NCBI RefSeq assembly: GCF_015223055.1
Contig: NZ_JADFBX010000008.1
Coordinates: 186,001-250,000, forward strand
Length of the DNA: 64,000 nt
Direction: 5' to 3'
Source: Pedobacter sp. MC2016-24
GTDB lineage: Bacteria > Bacteroidota > Bacteroidia > Sphingobacteriales > Sphingobacteriaceae
Shown: in pieces, positions 24,158 through 34,157 of the stretch
How the letters are laid out: each line of letters starts with the position of its first letter
Numbering within the stretch: position 1 is the first letter of the stretch
Translations under genes and position numbers: made by a program
Notes under the pieces: generated by a model
Databases searched by the model: none
Seen by the model: the letters and a program-made list of their open reading frames with translations, nothing else
Told to the model about the DNA's origin: nothing

Positions 24158-24748
24158 ATGACTACTACATCCCTTCATGATGAAAAAGAGCTGCTGGCTA
24201 AAATTGCGGCAGGGGATGAGCGTGCCTTTGAGATCGTTTTTAACCGGTATTACGATAAGATATTCCGTTATTCCCTTAGGTTGCTTCAGGAGCGGGAACC
24301 GGCAGAGGAGATTGTTCAGGAGGTGATGCTATATATCTGGCAGGAGGGGCAAAAGCTAACGGAAATTAAAAACCTGGAAGCTTACTTGAAAACGCTGACC
24401 AAGCGTAAAGCTGTTAATGCTTTTAAGCGTAGGCTGCTGGAAGATAAAGTTGGAAAAGAGTTAAAAGCGGGCTACCAGGAAGGGCATCAGGAAACTGAGC
24501 AAGGTATTGTGATGAACGAAGCAAGACGAATACTGGAAAACGGCGTACAGCTTTTACCATCTCAACAACGCCAGGTTTATCAGCTTTGCCAGAGGAATGG
24601 GCTAAAATACGAAGAAGCAGCTGCTAAACTGAATATTTCTCATGGTACGGTTCAGACGCATATGAAGCTGGCCTTGAAATTTCTAAGGGAATATATCCGC
24701 AAAAACACGGATCTGGCCATCCTAGTCATCATTTTGAAATTACTTTAA
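24158..24748 (+). CDS. ECF RNA polymerase sigma factor, FecI type (locus 2)
   Basis: A 196-residue sigma factor. Region 2 appears as 'EIVFNRYYDKIFRYSLRLL' and 'EEIVQEVMLYIWQE'; region 4 as 'LLPSQQRQVYQLCQRNGLKY' and 'LNISHGTVQTHMKLALKFL'. It is the first gene of the large rhamnoside-utilisation locus and is followed by its FecR partner. It probably turns on the SusC/SusD operon in response to the glycan. Confidence 0.92.
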   Translation: MTTTSLHDEKELLAKIAAGDERAFEIVFNRYYDKIFRYSLRLLQEREPAEEIVQEVMLYIWQEGQKLTEIKNLEAYLKTLTKRKAVNAFKRRLLEDKVGKELKAGYQEGHQETEQGIVMNEARRILENGVQLLPSQQRQVYQLCQRNGLKYEEAAAKLNISHGTVQTHMKLALKFLREYIRKNTDLAILVIILKLL

Positions 24749-24854
24749 AATAATTTCAATTTCCGTTACCTCGAATTTCCTGTTCAATTGACTAGTTAAT
24801 AAAGAGGTGTTAATTTATTGAGAGATCAACTAAATTCATTCTTTGCTAATAGTT

Positions 24855-26030
24855 ATGGATAAGGAAAGAGTAGGCTATTTATATCAGAGACATTTGGACC
24901 AGGTTTTAACTGGTGCGGAACTGGCGGAATTAAAGGTTTTAGCTATGGATCCGGAATTTTTAGAAATATTGCAGAACCTAACCGAAAACCTTTGGTATGA
25001 TGATGAACAGGCGGTTGAGGGTATAGACTCGGTTAAAGCAAGGTCTTTTTATGAATATATCGTGCTGCAACCTCAACAAAAAAGAAAGCTTAAACTTTGG
25101 CCTCGGTTTGCGGTAGCAGCCGCAGTTACAGTGATTGCTTTTGGCACATGGTTTTACACAAATCAGATTGATTCGATCCGAAACATTTCTGCTAGTGGTC
25201 AGATAATCGCAAATGATATTGCTCCGGGAGGGATAGGTGCTACGCTCACGTTGGCTAATGGTGAAAAGGTCAGGCTCACTGATGCGGACAATGGTGAGCT
25301 GGCCAGACAGGCAGGCGTTACAGTTACCAAATCAGCTAGCGGGGAAATAATTTATGAAATCACATCAGCTGCCAAAGTTGAAAACCAAGAGGGAGCAATC
25401 AATACCTTGTCAACTGCCAGGGGTGAAACTTATAAGCTGCGTTTGCCAGATGGCTCTCGGGTTTGGTTAAATGCAGCTTCCAGTATAACTTATTCCGCTA
25501 ACCTCTTGCAGCTTGGCAAGCGCAAGGTTACGCTTCAGGGAGAGGGCTATTTCGAAATTTCTAAAAATAAAGCGCATCCTTTTGTGGTTGAAAGCAAAGG
25601 GCAGCAGGTGGAAGTTTTAGGAACACATTTTAATATTAAAGCTTATGGAGATGAGCCAGCGATGGCCACCACTTTGCTTGAAGGTAGTGTAATGGTGTCA
25701 CAGGCTAGCAAAAAGGTGATCTTGAAACCGGGTCAGCAAGCGCTGAATAAGGATAATGTTTTTGCAGTGGCGGCAGTGGATATTGATGAAGCTGTTGCCT
25801 GGAAAAATGGATTATTCATGTTTAAGGGCGAAAAAATAAGCGATATTATGAAAAAAGTACAGCGATGGTACGATGTAGATATTGTATACAACGATGGAAA
25901 TGTTGGCGCACTAAAGTTTTCCGGAACGATATCCCGCTATGACCATGTGTCTAAATTATTGGATATTTTAGAAACTACCGGATTGGTACATTTCAAAATT
26001 GAAGGTAGGAGAATTATAGTGATGAAATAA
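24855..26030 (+). CDS. FecR-type anti-sigma factor (locus 2)
   Basis: About 391 residues from ATG 24855; the frame extends to a TTG at 24843 but the ATG fits the family start 'MDKERVGYLYQRHL'. One transmembrane helix ('FAVAAAVTVIAFGTWFYT', about 80-97) separates the sigma-binding part from the periplasmic FecR core ('LPDGSRVWLNAASSITY', 'GEGYFEISKNKAHPFVV') and a C-terminal DUF4974 domain. It transmits ligand binding at the following SusC to the preceding sigma factor. Confidence 0.92.
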   Translation: MDKERVGYLYQRHLDQVLTGAELAELKVLAMDPEFLEILQNLTENLWYDDEQAVEGIDSVKARSFYEYIVLQPQQKRKLKLWPRFAVAAAVTVIAFGTWFYTNQIDSIRNISASGQIIANDIAPGGIGATLTLANGEKVRLTDADNGELARQAGVTVTKSASGEIIYEITSAAKVENQEGAINTLSTARGETYKLRLPDGSRVWLNAASSITYSANLLQLGKRKVTLQGEGYFEISKNKAHPFVVESKGQQVEVLGTHFNIKAYGDEPAMATTLLEGSVMVSQASKKVILKPGQQALNKDNVFAVAAVDIDEAVAWKNGLFMFKGEKISDIMKKVQRWYDVDIVYNDGNVGALKFSGTISRYDHVSKLLDILETTGLVHFKIEGRRIIVMK

Positions 26031-26069
26031 AATATTTTTAACCAAATAATAAACATATAAAGAACGAAA

Positions 26070-26099
26070 ATGAGAATAAAATTACCACAGCAGGAATAG
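26070..26099 (+). other. Candidate 9-codon leader peptide between fecR and susC (locus 2)
   Basis: ATG 26070 reads MRIKLPQQE and stops at 26097-26099, 29 bases before a stem-loop. It parallels the frames at 6244-6264 and 54780-54809. Translation is unproven. Confidence 0.35.
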
Positions 26100-26128
26100 C
26101 CTTTAGTAATCGGGTACCTAAAAAAAAA

Positions 26129-26156
26129 GCGTAAAGGTGTACCACCACCTTCACGC
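26129..26156 (+). terminator. Stem-loop before susC (possible attenuator, locus 2)
   Basis: GCGTAAAGGTG (26129-26139) faces CACCTTCACGC (26146-26156) with a single mismatch and a 6-base loop. It is GC-richer than its surroundings, preceded by a run of eight or more A residues and lacking a T run on the 3' side, so on the plus strand it is more likely a regulatory stem than a classical terminator. Confidence 0.55.
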
Positions 26157-26242
26157 CGCATGTTTGAGTTAACCCTTCCCGGCAAATACCGGGATAAATA
26201 ATTGTGTAACCATTTTCTGACTAACCCAAACTGAACAAAAGT

Positions 26243-29200
26243 ATGAAAATCTATGCTTTTAACCAAGGCTTGCTGCGTTTGTGGCTGCCGCCAAAATTAC
26301 TATTGATTATGAGATTAATCATAGTGCTGCTCACTGTCTGCTTTCTGCAGGTTAGTGCCTCCACTTTTGGACAAAGAATTACTTTGTCTGAGAAAAATGC
26401 TACCCTTGAAAAGGTTCTGCATAAAATTGCTTTGCAAGCAGATATCAAAGTTGTGTATGCAGATGATTTTTTACAACAGGCTAAGGCTGTTACCGTAAAG
26501 CTGCATGATCAGTTGCTGACAGATGCTTTGGATGAAGTGTTTAAAAACCAAATATTGAGTTATGTACTAAAGGACAATACCATCATTGTAAAACAGAAAG
26601 AAGTTTCACTTCTGGATAAGGTGCTTGCTGTTTTAATAAATATTGATATTAAAGGGACTGTGACAGACAGTGGGGGATTACCCTTGCCTGGAGCATCTGT
26701 AAAAGTAAAAGGAACAGATCGGGGGACCGTTACCAATAGTAAGGGAGAATTTTATTTTCAAAACGTAGACGAGCATGCTGAGTTAGAGATTTCTTATATA
26801 GGTTTTAAGACTCAGACTTTAACGGTTGACAATAAAACGGAATTAAACGTGGTATTGCTACCTGCTGAAGGTCAGGGACTGGATGAGGTGGTTGTTGTTG
26901 CTTTCGGAACACAGAAAAAAGAAACAGTAACCGGAGCAATTTCCTCCATCTCTACAAGGGAGATCAAGCAGAGTCCGGCGGCAAACTTGGCTGTAACCCT
27001 TGCGGGAAGACTTCCAGGTTTAACCACCATTCAGACAAGTGGAGAACCTGGGCGTGACTTGACACAGCTTTTCTTGCGCGGAATGCGGAGTTTGAACGGA
27101 CAGTCGCCATTAATCCTGGTAGATGGGATACCGCGTGAAATCACCTATGTTGACCCTAACGAAGTTTCTGACGTAACCATCTTAAAAGATGCATCAGCTA
27201 CCGCCATGTTTGGGGTTAGGGGAGCCAACGGTGTAATTTTAGTGACCACCAGACGCGGAACGTCTGAAATCCCGGAAATATCATTTTCCAGTGAATATGG
27301 TATCCAGCAGTTCAACAGGACCCCGGATCCCGTAAATGCGGCTGAACTTGCCGAATTAACCAATCAGGCCTATAAGAACAGTGGCCTAGCTCCTTTATAT
27401 TCAGACGAGACCATACTTCATTACCGTAATCAGGATCAACCTAATATTTATCCAGACAATAATTGGGTAGACATGCTTACGAACAGCAACACCAAACAAC
27501 AGCGATATAACTTAAATGTAAACGGAAGCGGAAAAGCTGTCAGCTATTTTGTGAATGCGGGATACTTGTACCAGGATGGCCTTTGGAAAACAGATCAAAA
27601 AGACTATGACGTAAATAGTTCATTAAAACGGTATAACTTCCGTTCAAATATAGATTTGAAACTAAATAAAAATTTAAAAGCTTTCCTCAATTTGGGGGGA
27701 TATCTTGAAACTTTAAACGCGCCTAATCCGGATATTAGCACAACTCAATTGCTATATTACCTCTATGTAAATCCAGCGAATGCACAAGGTCCACTTACGC
27801 CGGATGGACAAATTGTAGTACCTACCATTGGTAAACACCCTCCTTACGGTTTTATAAACCGTTCCGGTTATAAGCAAGAGAAAAGAACAAATATCACCGC
27901 CTCTTATGGCATGGAACATAAGCTTGATTTTGTAACCCCTGGGTTATCAGCAAAATTAATCGCATCATTTGATGCGAGAACAATTTATCAGTTAAATGCG
28001 AGGCAAACTTTTCAACGTTGGCTGGCCGAAGTAGATACGGAAAATGATAAGGTAAGTTATAGGAAATTAGCTGGTTATGAGAATACACCTTTGTCGCTTG
28101 CAACTAACGCCACCTACCTGTCTTATTTTAACATGCAGGCTTTCATGAATTATAACCGGACGTTTAATGATCATACGGTAACCGGCTTATTGCTCTATCA
28201 GCAGGATGAACGTATTGAGCCTAACGACCGCTTACCGTATAGGACTATGGGCTTATCCAGTAGATTCACTTATGGATTTAAAAACCGTTATTTCCTCGAA
28301 TTTAATGCTGGGTACAACGGTTCTGAACAATTTAGGAGTGGTAACCGCTTTGGTTTCTTTCCATCCATTTCTGCTGGTTGGGTAATTTCGAATGAAAAAT
28401 TCTTTCAGCAGTTTACAGACATCAATTCTTTAAAAATTCGCGGATCTTATGGAAAAGTAGGGAATGATCGTTTAGGCAGCAGGAGATTCTTATATCTTGA
28501 TGACATTAAGCAGATTGGAAATGTGTATAGTGGTAGTATTGGTCAGGGTACATCAATTACAGAGGTCGCTACTGGGAATCCGAACATTCAGTGGGAAGTA
28601 ACCCATAAGGCAAATTTGGGCTTAGAAATCGGTTTATTTAAATCGCTCAACTTAAACGTCGATGTGTTTTCAGAGAAAGTGGATAATATGTTGATCAATA
28701 GGAGGATGGTATCGGCTGTTCTGGGTATGAGTGGGTTGCCTCCAATGAATATCGGCAAAATGGAGAACAAAGGTTTTGAGATGGAGTTAAAATATCAGAA
28801 ACAACTTTCTAAAGATTGGTCCTTGTTATCCAGTGTAAATTTTAATTACGCCAAAAACAATGTTGTATTTACTGACGAACCTATAAAACCTGCTGATTAT
28901 GCTTACAGATATTATGAGCAAGGGTTCTCCTACGGGCAGAACTTTGGTTTGAGATCAAATGGTTTTTGGAGCAGCGCCGATGAAATAACAGCTTCGAAAC
29001 TACAGTACAGAATTGGTTTAGGAAATCCCAGACCAGGGGATCTTAAATACATTGATCAGAACAATGATCAGATTATAGATGAAAAAGATATTGTTCCGAT
29101 CGGTGCCAGCATAATTCCACAATATACTTTTGGTGCTGCTTTTAGTGTGCGTTTTAAGAGTTTCGATTTCTCATTCCTGTTGCAGGGAATGGCTAAAGTA

Positions 29201-29596
29201 GATAAGTTTTATGGTGGTGGAATTGGTATATCTGAATATGCGGATGCTTTAAATGTATTTTTTGACATACACAGGAATGCATGGACGCCTGAACGGCAAG
29301 CCAATGGTTCAAAAATCACTTATCCTGCACTAGCCAATGGGCTCAATACCAATTCTTATAGAAATGACTATTTCACCTGGGATGCTTCTTTCATTCGTTT
29401 AAAGAATTTTGAGATCGGCTATTTCATTCCAAGCTCAAAAAAATGGGGTGTTCAGAACTTCCGTGTGTATGTCAACGCGCAAAATCCGATTACCTGGGAC
29501 CGTCTGAAGACTAAATCAGTTGATCCTGAAGTCAATGATACGGGAAGTTATCCCATGCAGCGTATTTTTAATTTGGGTGTAAACATTGTTTTCTAA
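26243..29596 (+). CDS. SusC-type TonB-dependent transporter with signalling domain (locus 2)
   Basis: A 1117-residue receptor. An N-terminal extension precedes the signal peptide 'MRLIIVLLTVCFLQVSA'; an STN domain follows ('TLEKVLHKIALQADIKVVYA'), then a carboxypeptidase-regulatory-like domain (about 133-215, 'GTVTDSGGLPLPGASVKVKG'), the TonB/plug region ('GLDEVVVVAFGTQKKETVTG', 'LKDASATAMFGVRGANGVIL') and the barrel ending 'MQRIFNLGVNIVF'. It is 11 bases upstream of the SusD gene. In this locus it should import oligosaccharides rich in rhamnose or a related deoxysugar, judged from the enzymes downstream. Confidence 0.95.
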   Translation: MKIYAFNQGLLRLWLPPKLLLIMRLIIVLLTVCFLQVSASTFGQRITLSEKNATLEKVLHKIALQADIKVVYADDFLQQAKAVTVKLHDQLLTDALDEVFKNQILSYVLKDNTIIVKQKEVSLLDKVLAVLINIDIKGTVTDSGGLPLPGASVKVKGTDRGTVTNSKGEFYFQNVDEHAELEISYIGFKTQTLTVDNKTELNVVLLPAEGQGLDEVVVVAFGTQKKETVTGAISSISTREIKQSPAANLAVTLAGRLPGLTTIQTSGEPGRDLTQLFLRGMRSLNGQSPLILVDGIPREITYVDPNEVSDVTILKDASATAMFGVRGANGVILVTTRRGTSEIPEISFSSEYGIQQFNRTPDPVNAAELAELTNQAYKNSGLAPLYSDETILHYRNQDQPNIYPDNNWVDMLTNSNTKQQRYNLNVNGSGKAVSYFVNAGYLYQDGLWKTDQKDYDVNSSLKRYNFRSNIDLKLNKNLKAFLNLGGYLETLNAPNPDISTTQLLYYLYVNPANAQGPLTPDGQIVVPTIGKHPPYGFINRSGYKQEKRTNITASYGMEHKLDFVTPGLSAKLIASFDARTIYQLNARQTFQRWLAEVDTENDKVSYRKLAGYENTPLSLATNATYLSYFNMQAFMNYNRTFNDHTVTGLLLYQQDERIEPNDRLPYRTMGLSSRFTYGFKNRYFLEFNAGYNGSEQFRSGNRFGFFPSISAGWVISNEKFFQQFTDINSLKIRGSYGKVGNDRLGSRRFLYLDDIKQIGNVYSGSIGQGTSITEVATGNPNIQWEVTHKANLGLEIGLFKSLNLNVDVFSEKVDNMLINRRMVSAVLGMSGLPPMNIGKMENKGFEMELKYQKQLSKDWSLLSSVNFNYAKNNVVFTDEPIKPADYAYRYYEQGFSYGQNFGLRSNGFWSSADEITASKLQYRIGLGNPRPGDLKYIDQNNDQIIDEKDIVPIGASIIPQYTFGAAFSVRFKSFDFSFLLQGMAKVDKFYGGGIGISEYADALNVFFDIHRNAWTPERQANGSKITYPALANGLNTNSYRNDYFTWDASFIRLKNFEIGYFIPSSKKWGVQNFRVYVNAQNPITWDRLKTKSVDPEVNDTGSYPMQRIFNLGVNIVF

Positions 29597-29607
29597 AATT
29601 TATCAGA

Positions 29608-31383
29608 ATGATCATGCAAAATAAAATAAATAAACTCCTTTGTATTATTCTCCTATTGTCTGCCAGCAGCTGTCAGAAATATTTGGACATTACACCTGAT
29701 GGAAGAATGAGTATGGATGAAGTTTGGTCATCCAATACAACAGCTGCGGCCTACCTTAACTATGCGTATGAACCTATGCTGTTGTCGCAAGGTGGAACGC
29801 AATACTATTGGCATGCTTTTCTGGAAAGCTGTACGGATCTGTTTCACGATTCGCATGCATCAGACCCGTTGGCGCTAATCTCAAACGGCTGGTACCAGGG
29901 AACCTTGTCGCCAACTTACGATCCGACAACTATTGGAGATAACAAACCAACTTTAGATGTATTTTGGAGTGGCATTCGCCGTTGTAACGTGTTTTTGATG
30001 AATGTTGATAAAGCTGTTTTTAATGACCCGAGAGAAAAGATTCGCTTAAAAGCAGAAGCCATTGTCCTTAGGGCCTATTATTACATGGAACTTTCCAGAA
30101 AATATGGGCCTATGCCTATATTAAAAGAACCCCTGCCAATTGATGTGGATTTCTCTACCTTAAAAAGACCTGCAATGCAGGATGTGGCCGGTTTTGTAAA
30201 TGAAAGCTGGCTGGCGGTTAAAGATGTTCCTGAATTTCCCTGGCGTTTGCTAAATGCTACTGAAAAGGGCCGGATGACAAAGGCGGTCATGTTGCTGGTA
30301 CGTGCCCGGGTACAAGCCTTATCTGCAAGTCCACTGTGGAACCCAAATCATGAAGCAGAGAAATGGGCTTTGGCAAAGAATTATGCAAGTGAAGGTTTAC
30401 AATTGCTATCCAGCAATGGATATGAACTTTATCACGATGCGACCCTGGGAGAGAAATCTTTTGAAGAGTATTTTTTAACCCCATCAGACCTTGGGGCGGC
30501 ACCGAGGGACAAGGAAACGATTTTGGAGAACAGTAACCTAAATGCATTTTACGGATCAGGATTCCCGTCGTACATCAATGGATTTCCACAACGTCCAGAT
30601 GCAATTAAAGCTGGATCTTGTCCAACTCAGGAATTGGTGGACGCATTTGATATGAAAGCTACAGGACTTCCAGCTATTGATCCGCTGAACCGATACCAGG
30701 ATGCGGGACATCTGAATCCCAACTATGTCAATCAATCAGGATACGATCCTTTAAATCCCTATGTAGGTCGCGACCCTCGTTTCTATGCAACCGTATTGTA
30801 TAATGGTGCCTATAGTCCGGGTACAGGTATAACTCTACAGACCTATGTTGGGGGTGCATCGGAAATCAGGAAAAGAGATGTTTCGTATTCTCCAACCGGG
30901 TATTATTTAAGGAAATACATCAATCAGAATAGCCCACCTCACCAAAGTCCGGGAACACCCTGGAAGAGAATGCGGTTTGCTGAATTCTATCTGTTGTTGG
31001 CAGAGGCAGAAAATGAATTAAATGGTCCTAATCAGAATGTCTATTTGGCTTTGAAGCCTGTTAGAGACCGCGCCCATATGCCTAATATCAAATCTGCCAT
31101 TACGTCGAAAGAAGAAGCAAGAGCTTATATTCAAAAAGAATGGACCACAGAGTTTGCGCTGGAGGAACAACGGTTCTGGAATGTCAGGAGATGGAAAATA
31201 CTCGATCAGACAGATAAACTGGTCACAGGTATGCAGATTACTAAAACCGGTACGAATTCCTTCACTTATCAGCGGGTTCCGGTATTCGAACGTAAGTCCT
31301 GGGAAGCGAGATTCCTGATTTTTCCAATTCCAAATATAGAAATTGCTATTTATGGGGCCGCATGGCAAAATCCTGGTTGGTAG
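29608..31383 (+). CDS. SusD/RagB-family glycan-binding lipoprotein (locus 2)
   Basis: A 591-residue surface lipoprotein, lipobox 'LLLSASSCQKYLDITPDG' (Cys about 23). SusD features include 'KAEAIVLRAYYYMELSRKYG' and the C-terminal 'RMRFAEFYLLLAEAENEL' and 'EFALEEQRFWNVRRWKIL'. At nearly 600 residues it is of the long type typical for polysaccharide loci. It binds the glycan and closes over the SusC barrel. Start could be ATG 29608 or 29614. Confidence 0.95.
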   Translation: MIMQNKINKLLCIILLLSASSCQKYLDITPDGRMSMDEVWSSNTTAAAYLNYAYEPMLLSQGGTQYYWHAFLESCTDLFHDSHASDPLALISNGWYQGTLSPTYDPTTIGDNKPTLDVFWSGIRRCNVFLMNVDKAVFNDPREKIRLKAEAIVLRAYYYMELSRKYGPMPILKEPLPIDVDFSTLKRPAMQDVAGFVNESWLAVKDVPEFPWRLLNATEKGRMTKAVMLLVRARVQALSASPLWNPNHEAEKWALAKNYASEGLQLLSSNGYELYHDATLGEKSFEEYFLTPSDLGAAPRDKETILENSNLNAFYGSGFPSYINGFPQRPDAIKAGSCPTQELVDAFDMKATGLPAIDPLNRYQDAGHLNPNYVNQSGYDPLNPYVGRDPRFYATVLYNGAYSPGTGITLQTYVGGASEIRKRDVSYSPTGYYLRKYINQNSPPHQSPGTPWKRMRFAEFYLLLAEAENELNGPNQNVYLALKPVRDRAHMPNIKSAITSKEEARAYIQKEWTTEFALEEQRFWNVRRWKILDQTDKLVTGMQITKTGTNSFTYQRVPVFERKSWEARFLIFPIPNIEIAIYGAAWQNPGW

Positions 31384-31430
31384 GTTGGTGTAATCTGCTG
31401 GTTTAAAATTTTTATTCTAAAATAAGTAAC

Positions 31431-34121
31431 ATGATTTTTAATGTGTTGAAAATCGTCATGGGCTTTGCCATGTCTGTTTTTTGTGCCAGCCTGCAAGCAC
31501 AGGAAGTGAAACATAGCGTTCATCTGGTATGGAAAAAGCAGCCGGTAAAGGGAACAGTTGATGTGGAAAACGGTCGCCTGAAAAACATAATGAGTTACCC
31601 TGGGCATGTAAAGTTAAAGGCAAATCATTTCTCCTTTACCAAAACTGAGGCTGCAGGGATTACCATTGAACTCGATCAGGTAAATAATGAACCTGGGCCG
31701 GGTGCAACTTTAATACATGTGCAGACTTCGCAAAACCCATTCTCGTTTTTATGGAGAGATGTGAAATCTGCTTTCCCCATATTTTTACCCGAGCTGGGGG
31801 TAGCCGTTTTACATGAAGAAGACCGACGTACCTATGAGGCTGTAGCGGATGATATAGCTTCCAGGCACCTTAAGACTAAGGTACAGGCCATTGAACTGGC
31901 TGAAGAAGCTTCTTTTTTAGCAGTCGAGAAGAAAGTCAGAAGTTTGAAAGCACCTACATGGCTTGGCATTAGCCGTGATTTCAGAATTTTTGAAATCAAC
32001 CAAAATTTAACAGATGCCCAGGGTGGGGGGAATACCATTTCACCTAAACATGCGGTGTCTCCGCTACGCTTAGCAGAGACAAAAAATGCTCCTGTCAGCT
32101 ATTTTTACACCTTAGGCAGGGGTATAGGCCCTTTGGAGAATACCGCTAGATATTTGGAGAATGGCAGTTTGCCGATTCTGCACAGTATACTTAGAGATGA
32201 TGATATAACTTATCATTCCACTTCTTTTGTCGCCCTTGAGCAGCAGATACTGGATGCTGCAAACGTAAAAGGAACTTATTTTCTGGTAGCAGATCAGTAT
32301 AGTGCCGGGCATATGCTAAACAAATCGCAAGAGGAAGAAGCAAAACAACATGCAGATGCTGCGCTGAACAGTACTGAAGAGACCGTTTATTTTCAGCAAA
32401 CTGAAATTGTCAATACCGGTAAAGTGCCTAGATATGCCTGGTTCATGAATCCAAGATCCAATTACCCCTATACCTATGATGCTAAAACAGGCTACTCGGC
32501 ATATGCTGATAACAGGATTTTTTGTATCGCCAAACTCAATGGCCTGCCTTTTCCTAATCAAGAAATGGCCATTTTGCTGCAGCCCGGTGAAAAAGCCACA
32601 TTTGAATTTTACATCCCGCACAGCCCCATTTCTGCGCAGCGGGCTGCGGATTTGTCGAAACAGTCTTTTGCAGCTGAGTACATCGCTACCAAACAATACT
32701 GGGTGAAAAAGCTGGACAATGCGGCTAAAATCCAGGTGCCGGAAAAGCGTGTTAATGACATGATCCAAGCTGGATTACTGCATCTGGATCTCATTACTTA
32801 TGGTAATGAACCAAAAGGTACCCTGGCACCCAATATTGGGGTATACTCGCCAATTGGAACTGAAAGTGCTCCAATCATCCAGTTTTATGCATCAATGGGC
32901 TTATCAGATATCGCTAAACGTTCCTTAAACTATTTTCTGGATAAACAACATGACAATGGCTTTATCCAGAATTTTAATGGATACATGGTAGAAACGGGTG
33001 CGGCACTTTGGACAATTGGTGAATATTATAGGTATACAGGGGATGAGGAATGGATCAGGAACATACTACCTAAGCTGATCAAATCATGTAACTTTTTAAT
33101 TGACTGGAGAAATCAAAATAAGATCGATAGCCTAAAAAATAAGGGATATGGAATGATTTCCGGTAAGGTTGCTGATCCTGAAGATCATTTTCATCAGTTC
33201 ATGTTAAATGGCTACGCCTATATGGGTTTGAGCCGTATGGCTGAAATATTGGCTAGAATAGATCCTATGACTGCCAAAAAATTAGCGAAGGAAGCCAGGG
33301 AATGGCGGGCAGACATCAGGGCCTCTTTTTTTCAGTCCATGAGCCGGTCGCCGGTAGTCCCACTGGGAGATGGAACCTGGTGCCAGACTGCACCACCATG
33401 GGCGGAAGGAACCGGGCCAAGAGCGCTTTATTTAAAGAAAGAGAATTTTTGGTCTCACGGTACCTTTACGGTTCCTGACGGATTATTAGGGCCATTATAC
33501 CTGGTGTTTTGTGAAGTGCTGGATGTGGGTGAGCCTGCTGCATCTGCTTTACTTCATGTGCATAGTGAATTGTTTTTGCAAGGTAACTCCATGTTCAGTC
33601 AACCCTATTACAGCAGACACAATTGGTTACAGGTAAAGCGTGGCATGGTAAAGCCCTTTCTTGATACCTATTATCATACGTTCGCTGGATTAGCTGACCG
33701 GGAAACGTATACTTTCTGGGAGCATTTTCATCAGGTAAGTCCACATAAAACCCATGAAGAGGCCTGGTTTTTAATGGAAACACGCTGGATGTTGTATCTG
33801 GAACAGGGGGATACGCTTCAGCTGTTGAAAACCATACCCAGAGCCTGGATGGAAGCAGGTAAAGAAGTGGTTTTATCTGATGTTCAAAGTTATTTTGGAA
33901 AAGTTTCATTGCGGATCAGCTCAAATGTGGGTAGGGGTTACATTGAAGCTGATGTAGTATGCCAGGGGGATAGGAAGCCTGGAACAGTGACCATTAGAGT
34001 GCCCCATCCAGCTCGTCAGGTTCCACTGAAAGTTACAGGAGGTAAATATGATCCGGAAACTGAAACCGTAACGTTACACTCTTTTTCAGGCAAGGCGCAT
34101 GTCCGACTGGAATATCAATAA
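31431..34121 (+). CDS. Large exported six-hairpin glycosidase-like protein, family unassigned
   Basis: An 896-residue exported protein (signal 'VMGFAMSVFCASLQAQEV'). The N-terminal 400 residues look like beta-sandwich modules ('YAWFMNPRSNYPYTYDAKTG', 'MAILLQPGEKATFEFYIPHS'). The C-terminal half has the (alpha/alpha)6 barrel pattern of inverting glycosidases: 'VNDMIQAGLLHLDLITYG', 'PIIQFYASMGLSDIAKRSL', 'ETGAALWTIGEYYRYTGDEE', 'EDHFHQFMLNGYAYMGLSRM'. An acidic residue in 'GYMVETGAALW' is a candidate catalyst. It resembles GH78-type architecture without the GH78 signature. It directly follows SusD, so it is probably a key enzyme for the glycan. I cannot name a CAZy family. Confidence 0.7.
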   Translation: MIFNVLKIVMGFAMSVFCASLQAQEVKHSVHLVWKKQPVKGTVDVENGRLKNIMSYPGHVKLKANHFSFTKTEAAGITIELDQVNNEPGPGATLIHVQTSQNPFSFLWRDVKSAFPIFLPELGVAVLHEEDRRTYEAVADDIASRHLKTKVQAIELAEEASFLAVEKKVRSLKAPTWLGISRDFRIFEINQNLTDAQGGGNTISPKHAVSPLRLAETKNAPVSYFYTLGRGIGPLENTARYLENGSLPILHSILRDDDITYHSTSFVALEQQILDAANVKGTYFLVADQYSAGHMLNKSQEEEAKQHADAALNSTEETVYFQQTEIVNTGKVPRYAWFMNPRSNYPYTYDAKTGYSAYADNRIFCIAKLNGLPFPNQEMAILLQPGEKATFEFYIPHSPISAQRAADLSKQSFAAEYIATKQYWVKKLDNAAKIQVPEKRVNDMIQAGLLHLDLITYGNEPKGTLAPNIGVYSPIGTESAPIIQFYASMGLSDIAKRSLNYFLDKQHDNGFIQNFNGYMVETGAALWTIGEYYRYTGDEEWIRNILPKLIKSCNFLIDWRNQNKIDSLKNKGYGMISGKVADPEDHFHQFMLNGYAYMGLSRMAEILARIDPMTAKKLAKEAREWRADIRASFFQSMSRSPVVPLGDGTWCQTAPPWAEGTGPRALYLKKENFWSHGTFTVPDGLLGPLYLVFCEVLDVGEPAASALLHVHSELFLQGNSMFSQPYYSRHNWLQVKRGMVKPFLDTYYHTFAGLADRETYTFWEHFHQVSPHKTHEEAWFLMETRWMLYLEQGDTLQLLKTIPRAWMEAGKEVVLSDVQSYFGKVSLRISSNVGRGYIEADVVCQGDRKPGTVTIRVPHPARQVPLKVTGGKYDPETETVTLHSFSGKAHVRLEYQ

Positions 34122-34157
34122 ATATTAAATCATAAAATAGATCGTAACAACTGAAGT

